Source: Lophius americanus (Eukaryota; Chordata; Actinopteri; Lophiiformes; Lophiidae). Taken from it: a DNA stretch of 64,000 nucleotides. The first letter of the stretch is position 1, and the number at the start of each line of letters is the position of its first letter. Below, in pieces: positions 1 to 10,420 of the stretch. The DNA lies in assembly GCA_037951165.1 (NCBI GenBank), contig JBBDHG010000098.1, forward strand, positions 2,091,501 through 2,155,500, read 5' to 3'. The translations under genes and the position numbers were made by a program. The notes below the pieces were generated by a model. That model saw only the letters and a list, made by a program, of their open reading frames with translations, was not told where the DNA came from and made no database searches.

Positions 1-690
1 AAAGCATATTAAAACTCTCCATAGAGCAGGAAGCAAAGAGAGGAGGAGGAGGAGGGTTTTGCTGATGTGAGCATCTGCTGGTTTCTTCCGCTACGCCTGT
101 GCACAATCTCATACCATTGGTGTGTGAGCCATACGCCCCCCCAGGACAACAGAAGCTAAGTCAAGCCTGTGCCCACTGATCTATCCCTCTGTCTGTATTA
201 TTAAAATGCTTGAAATGGAGAAAGTACTGTTTGAAACTCTTCGTGCAGAGATACTGTTTAAGGCTGTTGTTGCGCATGTGCTGTAAATCAATTAGTGGTA
301 ATAAGACCTCAGGGGAGGCAAACTGATGTGCATTTCATAACTTTTGGGGGGCCTCGAACAGCCGCTTGTATATTCGCTGACCTTTTAACAGACTCAGAAA
401 CATTTCGCACAGTCTCTCAGCTCACTTTAGCATTTTAGATTCAAATTATGAAGCTCAACTAAGACTGAGTTCAGACTGAGTGGCGGTGCTGCATGAAACA
501 TGTTCAGTTAATCACTGTCAGGGTTTGAAGAGCGGGATCGTGTAGGTCAAATGCTGCGTCCATGCTGAAAGAAATGAAACATTTTTGAAGGAAACCATAT
601 CATACAGAGTCAATGCAAAAGTGCAAATAGACTTGAGTAGTTGCATGTTTGCTACGCGAAACAAATAACGTGAATGGGGTGATGCGAAAT
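1..690. other. AT-rich stretch, no gene recognised
   Basis: I see only short chance reading frames, the longest 76 codons on the minus strand at 518-748 and without recognisable motifs. A purine-rich GGA tract lies near 40-56. The U1 repeat begins just after. Confidence 0.5.
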
Positions 691-988
691 AGTTCTCCCT
701 AGTGAGTAAAATACAAACTTTTGGACATAAATATGATATAAACAACATTTCATATGCACAACATTTGTACTAAATCAGACAAACGGTTGGGAAATTTCTC
801 ATTCAAAAACTTTGGAGATAAAGCTCACCGTACAGTCCCAAATTTACAACCGACCTTTTCCAGAATCAATCCAGTTCTTCCTTGCACAGAAGTTTATAGG
901 GGTCTAAAAGTTTTTGAGCTATTGCGTTAGCTGAAGGGAACTGGAGAGGCAGGGACAATTGCTTAATATCCCCAACTTTTGGGGATAT
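691..988 (+). repeat. U1 interspersed repeat, copy 1
   Basis: This copy starts with the block 'gtgagtaaaatacaaact', continues through 'catatgcacaac...tttgtactaaatcag', 'aaacggttgggaaatttctc' and 'aactttggagataaagctc', and ends in the hairpin atatccccaa-ctt-ttggggatat (966-988). The same block order recurs at least ten more times in the window in both orientations, which is what defines U1. I do not recognise it as a named family. It holds no coding frame of note. Confidence 0.75.
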
Positions 989-1579
989 AATAAATATGTT
1001 TTTTAGTTACCCTTCCCACTGCCTCCAAAAATACTCGAACAAAATGTCCTGGATAAAAATCTGCAAAAAGTGAAAAACACTAATCTAATTCATGTAAAAT
1101 ATGATAGTGTGGAAGATGAACTATGGGAATCAATCAAAAATAAAATAAGAAAATAATATAATAGTCGGGTTGAGAGAAGAACATCATAGACGGGAGTCAC
1201 TCAGGGCATCAGCTGACTTTCTGATCTGCATCTTGGCTCCTGGCTCGGTGCGGACGGCGGAAGGGTTTGAGCTGAGCTCAGTACTGACATGCTTTGAGTG
1301 ATGGCACGCTGTTTGGGACAGGAAACTCATGCTACCTCCATAACCCTGTCTACCTCTGCAGCTGCCGTACCTCTCTCAGGAATACAAAGTAAGACTTGGT
1401 CTGTCACATAGACTATCCTCAGACGTTGTTTCTGAGTTAGAAGCAGGGGTGTGTATATACCACTACAAAGGCAACAACGAGCAAATACATATTACTTTTA
1501 GTTTTACGTGTACCTTTTTTAAACTTTGTAGCACTTCGTAATTTCTGAATTTTGCCAGTACATTCCAGCACTGATGGAC
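989..1579. other. No gene recognised
   Basis: Ordinary AT-rich sequence with a 65-codon minus-strand frame (1437-1634) that shows no domain. Nothing else is supported. Confidence 0.5.
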
Positions 1580-1584
1580 TTTTG

Positions 1585-1690
1585 CAGAGTTGTGGCCACA
1601 TTTGGCTCAGTTGTAGAGATATGCCGGTTGCCAACTTATAGGAAAAGGCGGAGGTTTGATCCCTGGCCGCTGCGGTCTACAGGTAAATAT
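1585..1690 (+). repeat. tRNA-like SINE head (degenerate)
   Basis: Positions 1603-1618 (tggctcagttgtagag) resemble a tRNA A box, and 1650-1666 (ggaggtttgatccctgg) resemble a B box, at tRNA-like spacing. This is the head arrangement of tRNA-derived SINEs and related teleost repeats. The sequence cannot fold into a clean tRNA as read, so I call a repeat and not a tRNA gene. Confidence 0.5.
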
Positions 1691-1925
1691 TGTCAGGCCC
1701 TCTGCTTCTTCCTCCTCCCCTCAGTGAGAAGCTTGTGTGTGTGGGAGTGTGTGTACTTCCAGAATGGTTGTTAATTTCAGGAGCTGTGTTTGGTGTGTGG
1801 AGTCATTCATGAGCTCTGCTTCAGTTTTAGTAGATGGAGCTCTCTAACTTTTGGACAATCATGTTCCTGAATGTAACCTTCCTAAGACCTGCTCTCTTCC
1901 TCCTGCTCTCTTCCTCCTTTCGCAG

Positions 1926-2081
1926 AAGTGTCACCTGCCTGACTCCAGTTACCTCCGCCCCTGCCTCTGTCAGTCATTTCTTGGTCACCTGGTCACATAT
2001 ACTGCCAAGCAAGTCATTACACTCAAGCACATCTTCAAGTTTGGCCTCCAGCCCACATCAGCTGCCACAGAAGACATTTTG
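1926..2081 (+). CDS. Candidate internal exon, function unknown
   Basis: A 156-nt block (52 codons, length divisible by three) is preceded by a long pyrimidine tract ending ctcttcctcctttcgcag and followed by the donor ttttg/gtaaat. It is open in phase 0 and encodes a peptide beginning KCHLPDSSYLRPCLCQSF with four cysteines. A second frame is also open across it, which weakens the case for coding. The C- and CT-rich composition also resembles the 5' leader of some teleost LINEs. Seen: splice-like borders and open frame. Inferred: exon status. No family recognised. Confidence 0.2.
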
Positions 2082-2156
2082 GTAAATAAATCACCTTAAA
2101 ACCTTGACCTGCTTCCCATGTCCGAGACTTGGGTTCCTAATTAGCCTTAACAGAAG

Positions 2157-2290
2157 TGTTCTTTAGCAAGATACTTAAACTCAACTTGCATGAATGGTTA
2201 TTGCTCCTGATGAACATGCGGCACCTTGCATGGTGGCCTCTGTCACCGCTGTATGAATGTGTGTGAGAGGGTAAATGCTGACTGAAAAAA
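2157..2290 (+). repeat. 3' part of a teleost SINE/MITE-like repeat
   Basis: The series 'agcaagatacttaaac', 'ttgctcctgatgaaca', 'caccttgcatggtggcctctg' and 'tgtatgaatgtgtgtgagagggtaaatgctg' follows the same order as the fuller copy at 54536-54818 in this window. Only the middle and 3' part is present. Confidence 0.65.
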
Positions 2291-2825
2291 AGTAAATGCT
2301 GGCTGTTGCAAAGCTCTTCATGTGGTCCGAACAGACTAGAAAGGTAATAACAATGCTTTGTAACAAACCTTTGCAAAATCAATGAATTTTGGTTGAAGAA
2401 TCCAACAAAGGACGTTACAGTTGATAAAAAGTTTAGAGACATTGCAGACTGCCATCTGAAGTCGTCCGAGTAACTCAGTCTTCATCAATGAGACTTAAGG
2501 AACAGTAACCTGTTCACGGTTAAACATGGTAATTTTGATATTATTTATCCCTCTGTTTTTATGCACTTATATACAGCGTCGTCCGTTTACATTGGGAAAA
2601 CTGAAACAGAACATTTTCATGAGGTATGAGGCAGGTCATGATCAACATTACCATGAGTTGAGTATTGTCATCTTTTTGTGAAAATTCAAATATTGCTATG
2701 ATGCAAGCTACATCATAGCATTACCTGATGAAGGTAATGCAGAAGGCCTCCAACAGTTGATTAACAATAATGAAAGAGCTGATAAAATAACGTAATCTAA
2801 CATCAGCTAAGACAGTGGAAAAGCC
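2291..2825. other. No gene recognised
   Basis: Short frames only. A minus-strand frame (2137-2442, 101 codons) overlaps the SINE-like repeat and has no recognisable domain. Confidence 0.5.
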
Positions 2826-2935
2826 CAGTTATCACCAACAACTGATCCACCTGTCTAATTAACTACAGTAGACGATGATGTCATGAAGTTGTTGATATAT
2901 CGATGTAATTGTTGGAACCAGTGTATATTTATATG
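2826..2935 (+). repeat. Unnamed repeat B, copy 1
   Basis: The segment cagttatcacc...aacaactgatcc...ctgtctaattaact...gatgatgtcatgaagttgtt matches 4655-4800 with the same block order. I do not recognise the family. It lies directly beside a U1 copy and might be part of the same composite element. Confidence 0.55.
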
Positions 2936-2989
2936 CAGAGGTGTAACATCAGCTGCAGATTGAACAGATAACTGTAATAACTAGGATTA

Positions 2990-3255
2990 GGCTGGGGTCC
3001 CCAACAGCAAGGGTATATCCCCAAAATTCCCCAATCTTATGCGTTTTACCAGCAATTCTTCTGATTGTACTCTGATGAACTGTGAAGTTATTTCTGAAAA
3101 ACAGTGTTTTTATAGAAAAGAGCCCCCTAGTTATTCATGATAGTTTATTCCTGTGCATTACACATTTTCTATACTGGACCAACGGTTGAGAAATTACTGC
3201 CCAAAAACTTTTGGAGATAAAAGTTTTATCTCGTTTACGAAGGTATAAAATTTGA
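2990..3255 (+). repeat. U1 interspersed repeat, copy 2 (degenerate)
   Basis: It contains the U1 blocks 'ggtatatccccaaaattcccc', 'gttatttctgaaaaacagtg', 'gaccaacggttgagaaatta' and 'aaaaacttttggagataaa' in the order seen in other plus-oriented copies. Spacing is distorted by indels. Confidence 0.65.
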
Positions 3256-3267
3256 AAAGGATCTGCC

Positions 3268-3345
3268 TACAACATGTAGGCTTCAGGGGAAGCACTGGGA
3301 TCCAATCAATCTACCTCTTGAGCTACAGCCGCCCCCAGCGACCCC
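3268..3345 (-). repeat. tRNA-like SINE head fragment
   Basis: Read on the minus strand this gives ggctgtagctcaagaggtag, an A-box-like sequence typical of the tRNA-related head of teleost SINE-like repeats, followed by a decayed B box ('ggatcccagtg'). Confidence 0.45.
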
Positions 3346-4654
3346 AGAGAACACTTTTGAAGCACATTTCTCATGTTGGAAACTTTATGATTCCTGAAAG
3401 TATCGTCTGTAGTACAGAAATCCAAGTCCCATGCAGGGACTCAATCCTCCGGGTTTTAAAATCTATTTTGTGTTTGAACAGGTGTTTCTTCAAATCAGAT
3501 GTGTTGTCCTGGACAGATTTAACCTCATTGCAGGTATGACAGCGAGTGTCGTGTGCAGCGATGAATGAAAGATAAAGCAGACAGACAGACAGACAGAGGT
3601 AGCCTCTCCTTCTGTCCGGGCTCTGAGGTCCTCTCCAAGCCAGATGTCGCAGGTAGAAAACTTTGCCATGGACTCGTATAATGAGGGTAGGTACACCTTA
3701 GATGATATCCTAAAAAAAAGCAGAGCCTCTTCTTCTCCCTATTCTCAGCCCCGGGGATTTTTTATTCCATGTGTTTGTATGGGACACGAATACATATTCT
3801 CCCGAGGTTCCTTCTTTTTTACTTGTGAATTTTCAACATCCCTGATGCAATGGGATCTAAGAATGAATCCTTTCCCATCCTCATATGGAATTATCCAATG
3901 CTTGCGCAGGAGGACAAAGAGCCACCACCTCAAAAAGACCTTTGTATGACTCCACATTCGGTGCAGAGCCGAGGAATCAGACACATGATATACAGTCAGC
4001 GCCGGGGGGGATTCTTTAGTTTGGTAGACATTTGATGGTGATTACATTTGAAGATAGAGATCGGCTTTAAATGCCGTCTCTGAAAAGCGATTTTGAATTA
4101 TTATCTACTCCAGTAAAACACCATCACTCCTGCTGCAATAACATGCTCCCAATGTCACCTTGCCTAGGTGGGCTATAAATATACAGTGGAGAGCTGCTAT
4201 CAGCTGGGCTCTCCTTTGATGGATAGTCAGGTAAAACAAACCGCATTTGGCTTCACTTAAGATCAACTTAAAAGATGCATCATGAAAATGACTTTGGAGC
4301 CCACTCACACACTTCAATCTGCGTCACAGCCATATTAAAGCCACAGAGGGCTTACTGGCTCTTTGTGCAGAGCGATGCAGCAAGACAACGCTTTCCTCTG
4401 AATAATGACATTCATGTCCATTTATTTTTACTGACAGACATCTAATGCCGCACAGAATATCTTTTTTTTTCGTCAATGTTGAAACATGTCAAAAAATATA
4501 TGCCATCAGAAAAGAGCAATCTCAAGATGCCGCATGATTTACTGGCTTTGTGTGTGTGCGTGTGCGTGTGCATGTGTGAGTCCTTCATCTGAGGGTAATG
4601 GTGGTAAGGAGCCCTTTGACTGGTACTTTTGGACCATAGGAGCTTAAAAAAACT
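3346..4654. other. No firm gene; weak exon-like ORF at 3644
   Basis: From 3644 an open frame begins MSQVENFAMDSYNEG. It is preceded by ctctccaagccag and followed after about 45 nt by a possible donor at gagg/gtaggt. The splice context is mediocre and I do not recognise the peptide. The rest is short frames in several phases and a TG-rich tract at 4547-4578. Confidence 0.3.
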
Positions 4655-4800
4655 CAGTTATCTCAAACAACAAATGATCCTACTATCTAATTAATAACTA
4701 GTACATCTAGTACATGATGATGTCATGAATTTGTCAGCGATTACATTTTTATTGCGTCCACATTATAAATTTTATAGCTCCTACTTCAGCCATTAGGACC
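4655..4800 (+). repeat. Unnamed repeat B, copy 2
   Basis: The series cagttatctc...acaacaaatgatcc...ctatctaattaataac...gatgatgtcatgaatttgtc parallels 2826-2935. The two copies differ by several short indels. Confidence 0.55.
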
Positions 4801-6474
4801 TACTCAAATTGGTGAGTTGGGCACCTCAGCTCCAGAACTGGACGACGGCACAATGGAGGCATGTGACTTGGTCTGATTGCTGGGTTAGTGTTCATTGCTC
4901 ACCTGCACTCACATGTCAATGCTCTTCATCTTGCAGCATGGGACGAACGGCACTGAATGTTACAGAATGTTGGAGAGATTTTCCTGCGGCATGATTATAT
5001 TTACATTAAAACCTTCGGGTGAATCTCCTGTTCATCCATTTACATTTGCAGGCTATTTTTTTTATTTAATTTTCCCTCAGTATTCTCCATTCACTTGTAT
5101 TTTGTCTCTGGTTTCTGTTTAAACCATGTTTTATTCATGTATTTATTAAAGGGAAAAAGGCTGTTCTGTAGAATCCTTGTTGTTGTTTCTTTAAGAGCTT
5201 CCTCAAATAGCCAGGCCATTTCCTCCCAGTCCTTTTTCGAGAAATAATAACTAGGTAGCTTCTAGACTTGAAACACAACTCATACAAATCAGTTTAACAA
5301 TTGATTTCAGAATCACATGGTGGGAAACCAGCAGCTCTCTAAAACTCTAATAAAACTGCCAAAAATACTTTAAATGCATATATGAACCATCTCAGGACTC
5401 AGTATGTGTGTTTTTTTTTAATAATCAATGGCTCTATTATTAAATGCATAATCTGCTGCAGAGGGATGTATTTAGCAATACATACGTCCATAAATTGGAT
5501 CAAAAATGTTCCATTGCGATTAAAATTGGATCGAGGTCTTTAAGGAAGACTATCTCTTCGCTCAGACCAAAGTTAATTTCATGTACCATCCTGTCATTCA
5601 CATTTCCTCAATCTTAAATAATCATATCCCAGAAAAAATGGGTTATAATGGAATTGTCATTATACAAGGTGCAGCAGGAGCTTGTGACTGGTGATGTTAT
5701 CCTGGACTCAAAGAGATTGATACGAGCTAGCACAAGGCAGAGCGTCGAAGAAAAAGCCCATTAAAAGCCAAAACTGTTTTCTCTGGGAGTATAGAGAGGC
5801 TGATACAGCCACCGCATATGAACCTGTGGAACATGGTACGGACATGAGGAGTCACAGAGCTCCCCTGTGATAAATAACTAAAATATAATATCAATGGGGA
5901 AACACTTGGTCTACAACAGTAGGTCTAATCATGATATACGGTAAGACGTGAAATGAGAAGCACAGAGACTCTGGAGAGGAAGTCAAGTTAGTGACAGTCA
6001 TGAAGAGACATGGATTTGTGGAGAAGGATATAGATCAGGCGTGTCATCCTACTGCTGCCTATATGAATATGATTCCTTTTGCAGCTCTGGTTCATTCATT
6101 CTGCTGTTATACATTCACATTTCTCTTTACCTCTGTGTTTCAGTGTCCCGCTTTAAAAGAAATGTCAGACTCCCCAGCCGCCTCTCCACCTATTCTGTTT
6201 ACACACACACTTTAATCCTCACACTCTGCTGCGCTCAACACTCTGGACGCCCTCATGAAGTCCTCACTCCATCCAAGCTTAGATGACGAAAAAGGATTTG
6301 TAAATAGCTTGTCAATTAGGGTGCAAACATCCTAGAAATTATTAATGAATCATCATAAGAAACTTATTCAGTCTAAACTTATTTAGTTATACATATTTAC
6401 ACAATCAGCAGAGGTTTATGATTTGGCAAGCAACAGTAACCTTTTTTTTAAATCTATTGTGTGAGGGGTTACTT
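4801..6474. other. No gene recognised
   Basis: Frames of up to about 81 codons occur (for example 6041-6286 plus) but none has recognisable motifs or convincing splice borders. Confidence 0.5.
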
Positions 6475-6560
6475 ATCTGATGAGCATCTGGCGCCTTCCA
6501 TGTCAGCCTCTGACCTCACTGTATGGATGTTTGTGTGAATGGGTGAATGCTTTGACTGAT
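6475..6560 (+). repeat. SINE/MITE-like repeat fragment
   Basis: The text 'tctgatgagcatctggcgcc', 'catgtcagcctctg', and 'tgtttgtgtgaatgggtgaatg' corresponds to the middle of the repeat seen more fully at 54536-54818 and partly at 2157-2290. Confidence 0.6.
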
Positions 6561-7020
6561 AAATGATAAAGTTGTTGGATTTACGAGGATTTTTTGGAGA
6601 TAGGGCTGGTGGAATGGGCATGTACCCTCAGCATAAGGGTACTAAAATAATGGAGAGACTCACACTCAAATTACAGCAGCAAGAGGATAAACATGCCTTG
6701 TGTGAAAGATGTGAATGGTAGAGTGATATGGGAAATAGACTGAATGTTCAAGGAGCTATTCTTCCTTATGGTAGGTAACATCGATAAAGCTTAATTTCAT
6801 GTATCTGGTGGAGGGATTTTGTTCCTCAACTATTTTGTCTTCACCCTCTCCATCCGACCATAGTCATGTTTTTGTTTACTTCGTACTGGTTATCTCCCAA
6901 TCTTTGCAACTTACATCCGAGAATTCTGCCCTCTCATTTCATAAAGATCTCAGCGATTATATGCACCTCAACCGCTGAGGCTTTATAGCTTCTCTTTACA
7001 GATCGAATTGCTGCCTGTGG

Positions 7021-7300
7021 TATATTATGTTGATGATATTAAAACACACCGTCAATTGCTTAATTTAAGATGGCTTCTGCTAATTACTTTATTGTCATTG
7101 CATACCGCTAAATGATTTTATTGTCATTACGTTCCGTTAACTGGCACGGGTTCATTACTTTTTATCATCAGCATATACCCTTAAGACTGCAGGTTCTCTA
7201 ATTTAGTACTCAGCCATAACTATTAAAAAGTATATTATGTTGCTGATGGTCCAATGCATCTGTCAATTATTTCATCATCATTGGATTCTGCTAACTGCCA
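7021..7300. repeat. Imperfect tandem duplication, about 210 bp period
   Basis: Two segments starting 7021 and 7231 both begin tatattatgttg and share 'ctgatgat/ctgatggt', 'tgtcaatt' and 'ttctgctaa' in order. Between them, 'tttattgtcattgcatacc' and 'ttttattgtcattacgttcc' form a shorter internal repeat of about 29 bp. Confidence 0.5.
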
Positions 7301-9082
7301 TACATAAACTGTTAACTGTTTCACAAATGCAGTAATGTCAGCTAAAGTCAGACCTTCCTGTACTTACCTATCTGCTATGACTGTCCCATCATTCATTCCC
7401 CCTTATTTTAGGATGTGCCTTGCTGCAGCTCAGGCCTGATGCCCTCTGATCACAATCTATAATCTCTAGCAAAGACTTTCCCTCAAACTATTAATCACAA
7501 TGTTTTCTCCTTTATTTGATTGATTGATTTGATCTTCAACTGCTGATTGAACTGTGGCTCCAGTGAAAGTTCAGTATGGAACTTTTCCACAAAACATTCT
7601 AGCCATAGTTTTCGTTCTCATACCCTCCTGTCATTCACAACCCTCACACATATTCTGTTTTACTTTTTGGGCCTGTCAAATTAGATGTTAACAGTTCTGG
7701 TCACATTTATCACATATGGTCACATTGAGATCCAACCATTGTTAGCATATAGAGTTAGACTTTTGTCTAACGTTTGTTTCTGTCCATCCAACCATATGTA
7801 ATGGGGTATGGTCTATCCAAATCTTCTCCAGATTCATTGAAAGTTTGCGTCTCATTGTTGCTCTCTTCAATTTAAATATTATCAAATTTTCACGCACATT
7901 TGAATTTTGCAGATTACCACAATGTTTGTTCATGTTCATCTATGATATGAGCTTTGTTCAATTCACATATGCACACATTTAATCATTCTAATAGTGAGGG
8001 GCATCTGTGTCACTGAACACAAGCTTTCTAGTTACCTGGTTCTTTCTGTACCTTTAGTGCTGACTTAGAAATGAAGAATCTATTATCCTCACCTTTCACA
8101 CATTCTCAGTCTCTGTTGCCTGCTTCACGGTTCGGGGCATTTATTGATATCAGCTGTTTATTTAGGTAGCCTCATCCATCCAATCACTGTGTCACACCTA
8201 CAAGCTCAGCCCATCACCATCAGCTGTTTGCTTTAAATATACTCTCTCTCCATTCATTAAGTTCTTTCATACTGCCAGTTTGTGCGCCCTCCCCCTCCCC
8301 ATCCCCGCCTAGTCCTCTTCCTCCTCCTCCGTCAGCTTCATAATTCATCAGCCTCAACAGAGTCATCAGCCACCGCCACCACTACCAGTATCCGGACTCC
8401 AAGTGGGAACATTCCCTGGTGCTACTCAGGGCAGAGACCCTTTGATCACAATCTCCCCGAAGAGTCTGAGCACCGAATACTAATAATAGTAGTATACTAA
8501 TTAGTACACAGCATTTCTTTGTAATGAATTTATCTTTTTTTCATTCTCTGTCTTCTCTGATTGGAATACAATAATATCATACTTATGATATAATCATAAT
8601 AATAGTAGAGGGTAATAACAGAGAGCACAAAACCAAATGGTGTAGATGAATAGTACGTGTGTCTGTATATAACCTTTCATAAGTAAATAAAGGCTTTACG
8701 AGGGACTCTGAATTTACATTATCTTAATTTCATCTTGGTTCCAGTTTCATGCTTCTTTCCCTCACTGGTGTCATACTATGAACCAATAAACTGAGCCGCT
8801 CCAAAAAAAGAAGAGGAAGGAATACAGGATCTGATATATCTGATTCTTGCTCCAACTGTGAAGGAAGTGGAGGAAAAATGAAAAGTTTTCTGGATGTTTC
8901 TGGATGTTTTAATTGATCTAATATTTTTTCGGGATTACGGCCAAATATAGAAAAAACACTATCTTACAATTGTCGCAAAAACATGGTCTAGAATCCACAC
9001 TCATAACTGAATCCTCTTCAGAATGAATCAGCTTTTCTTTGACCTGAGGTCGACTCCTGCACAAAATCTATGTAAGACCATT
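7301..9082. other. No gene; possible relic of an interspersed repeat at 8100-8500
   Basis: The phrases 'ccctctgatcacaatct' near 7441 and 'ccctttgatcacaatct' near 8438 recur with similar flanks, suggesting two pieces of one repeat. The open frame at 8282-8500 (72 codons) is low-complexity Pro/Ser/Thr-rich sequence and I do not consider it a gene. Confidence 0.35.
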
Positions 9083-10420
9083 TTAAGATATTTTGCAGAC
9101 CCTCCCAAAATCAGATAAACAAACTTTGGTGAATGAATTATCTTCACAAAATGTTGTTGGTGGAGGTGAAAAATAACGCATGCCGCAGAAAGGACAAGAA
9201 TATCTCCACAGTCTGAACATACTGGCCCAGCAGCTTAACCACTTTATTGATTTAATGTGAACAAAATCTAGTTTTAACTGAAGTTCTATTTTTCTTGTAC
9301 TGACCACAATTATCACACACACGGTCCAGGTCAATACAGTGAAAAGTTTGGAGTGAGTCAACCGTGCTGTTAATTCTTTTGGAGGTGGAGTGAATTTTCT
9401 ATGCGGGTGTTGGCGTCTAAATACAATGCATTTTTCTATTGTTCGGGATGCATGTGGATAAAAATGAAGATCTGCCAAAGACAGACTAACAATACACCAG
9501 ATTTCACTGTCAATCAAACAAATCACAATATATCAAAATGTATGTTTTGAGCAGCGGCCAGGGGGTTTCCACCTGGGTATTCATGGCTATACTCCCGCCA
9601 TTACATCGCCCTCAAGTAACTTCCCGATCACACTACAGATACAGTCTGTTGTCAGACTAAGTACGCAGCCCATATTGAAAGAGGTAACATTTATCTAGTG
9701 GAATAAAGTGGATAAAATGAGGTTCAACATCATCATACAACCACCAAGAAAAAAAAAATGCCATCAAATATAGTCAGAATTCAACAGCCTTTCAGCTGGC
9801 ATAAAAAAATGCCATCAGGCAGAGTGACACTGCCAGACCTCTGAATCTGAACCACATTCACACCACGACACCAGCAACAGTCAAAGCAAGAAATAATCAA
9901 CAGATATGTAACAAACGAGTTAGACAAACCAAAGTTGCTACTTATCTGAAGATGACGACTGTCTTAATTTCTTTCTATAAAAAACAGTCCAATAACACGG
10001 TCGTAGAGGACACTGGTGCGTAACACTTCCATTTCCACTGGCATTGGTTCATTTCGACAGGCTGTCAAGATCTTTTTCTCCAATAAGTTTTCATTTGTTG
10101 AAAATGAGCACTCAGCAGGAGCAGAGGATACTCAATGAACGCCTTCCTCATGCATAACACTGGCGTAGGACAAGCCTACCTTAAGAACACGCCCAAGCCC
10201 AGCTAGCATACCCTGGCATGTTAAAGAACACGCCAAAACAAATATGACTACTAAGAACTCATCCCCTTTGTTTTCACAGCTACATACATTCTCTCCCGAA
10301 GTTGCCGTTGCCGAGGACGTTTCACCCAGAGACCGCAGCGGAAAGATCTTATGGGATGAAAAAAACAAAGCTTGCTTATATGTGCTCACTGGAAGCAGCA
10401 ACGAAGAGAGGCAATGCAAT
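9083..10420 (-). other. Unidentified minus-strand open regions, probably repeat-derived
   Basis: The minus strand carries a 147-codon frame (9083-9526) and a 95-codon frame (10132-10419). The first contains a CPFCGMRY stretch but no complete zinc-binding or enzymatic motif that I recognise. No splice borders or start context single them out. The short phrase gcgtgttctt occurs twice on the minus strand around 10180-10235. A decayed transposable element is a reasonable guess; a genuine gene cannot be argued from the sequence. Confidence 0.25.

Noticed and set aside
1585..1690. Possible tRNA gene
   Set aside because: A- and B-box-like sequences are present but no complete cloverleaf can be drawn; fits a SINE head.
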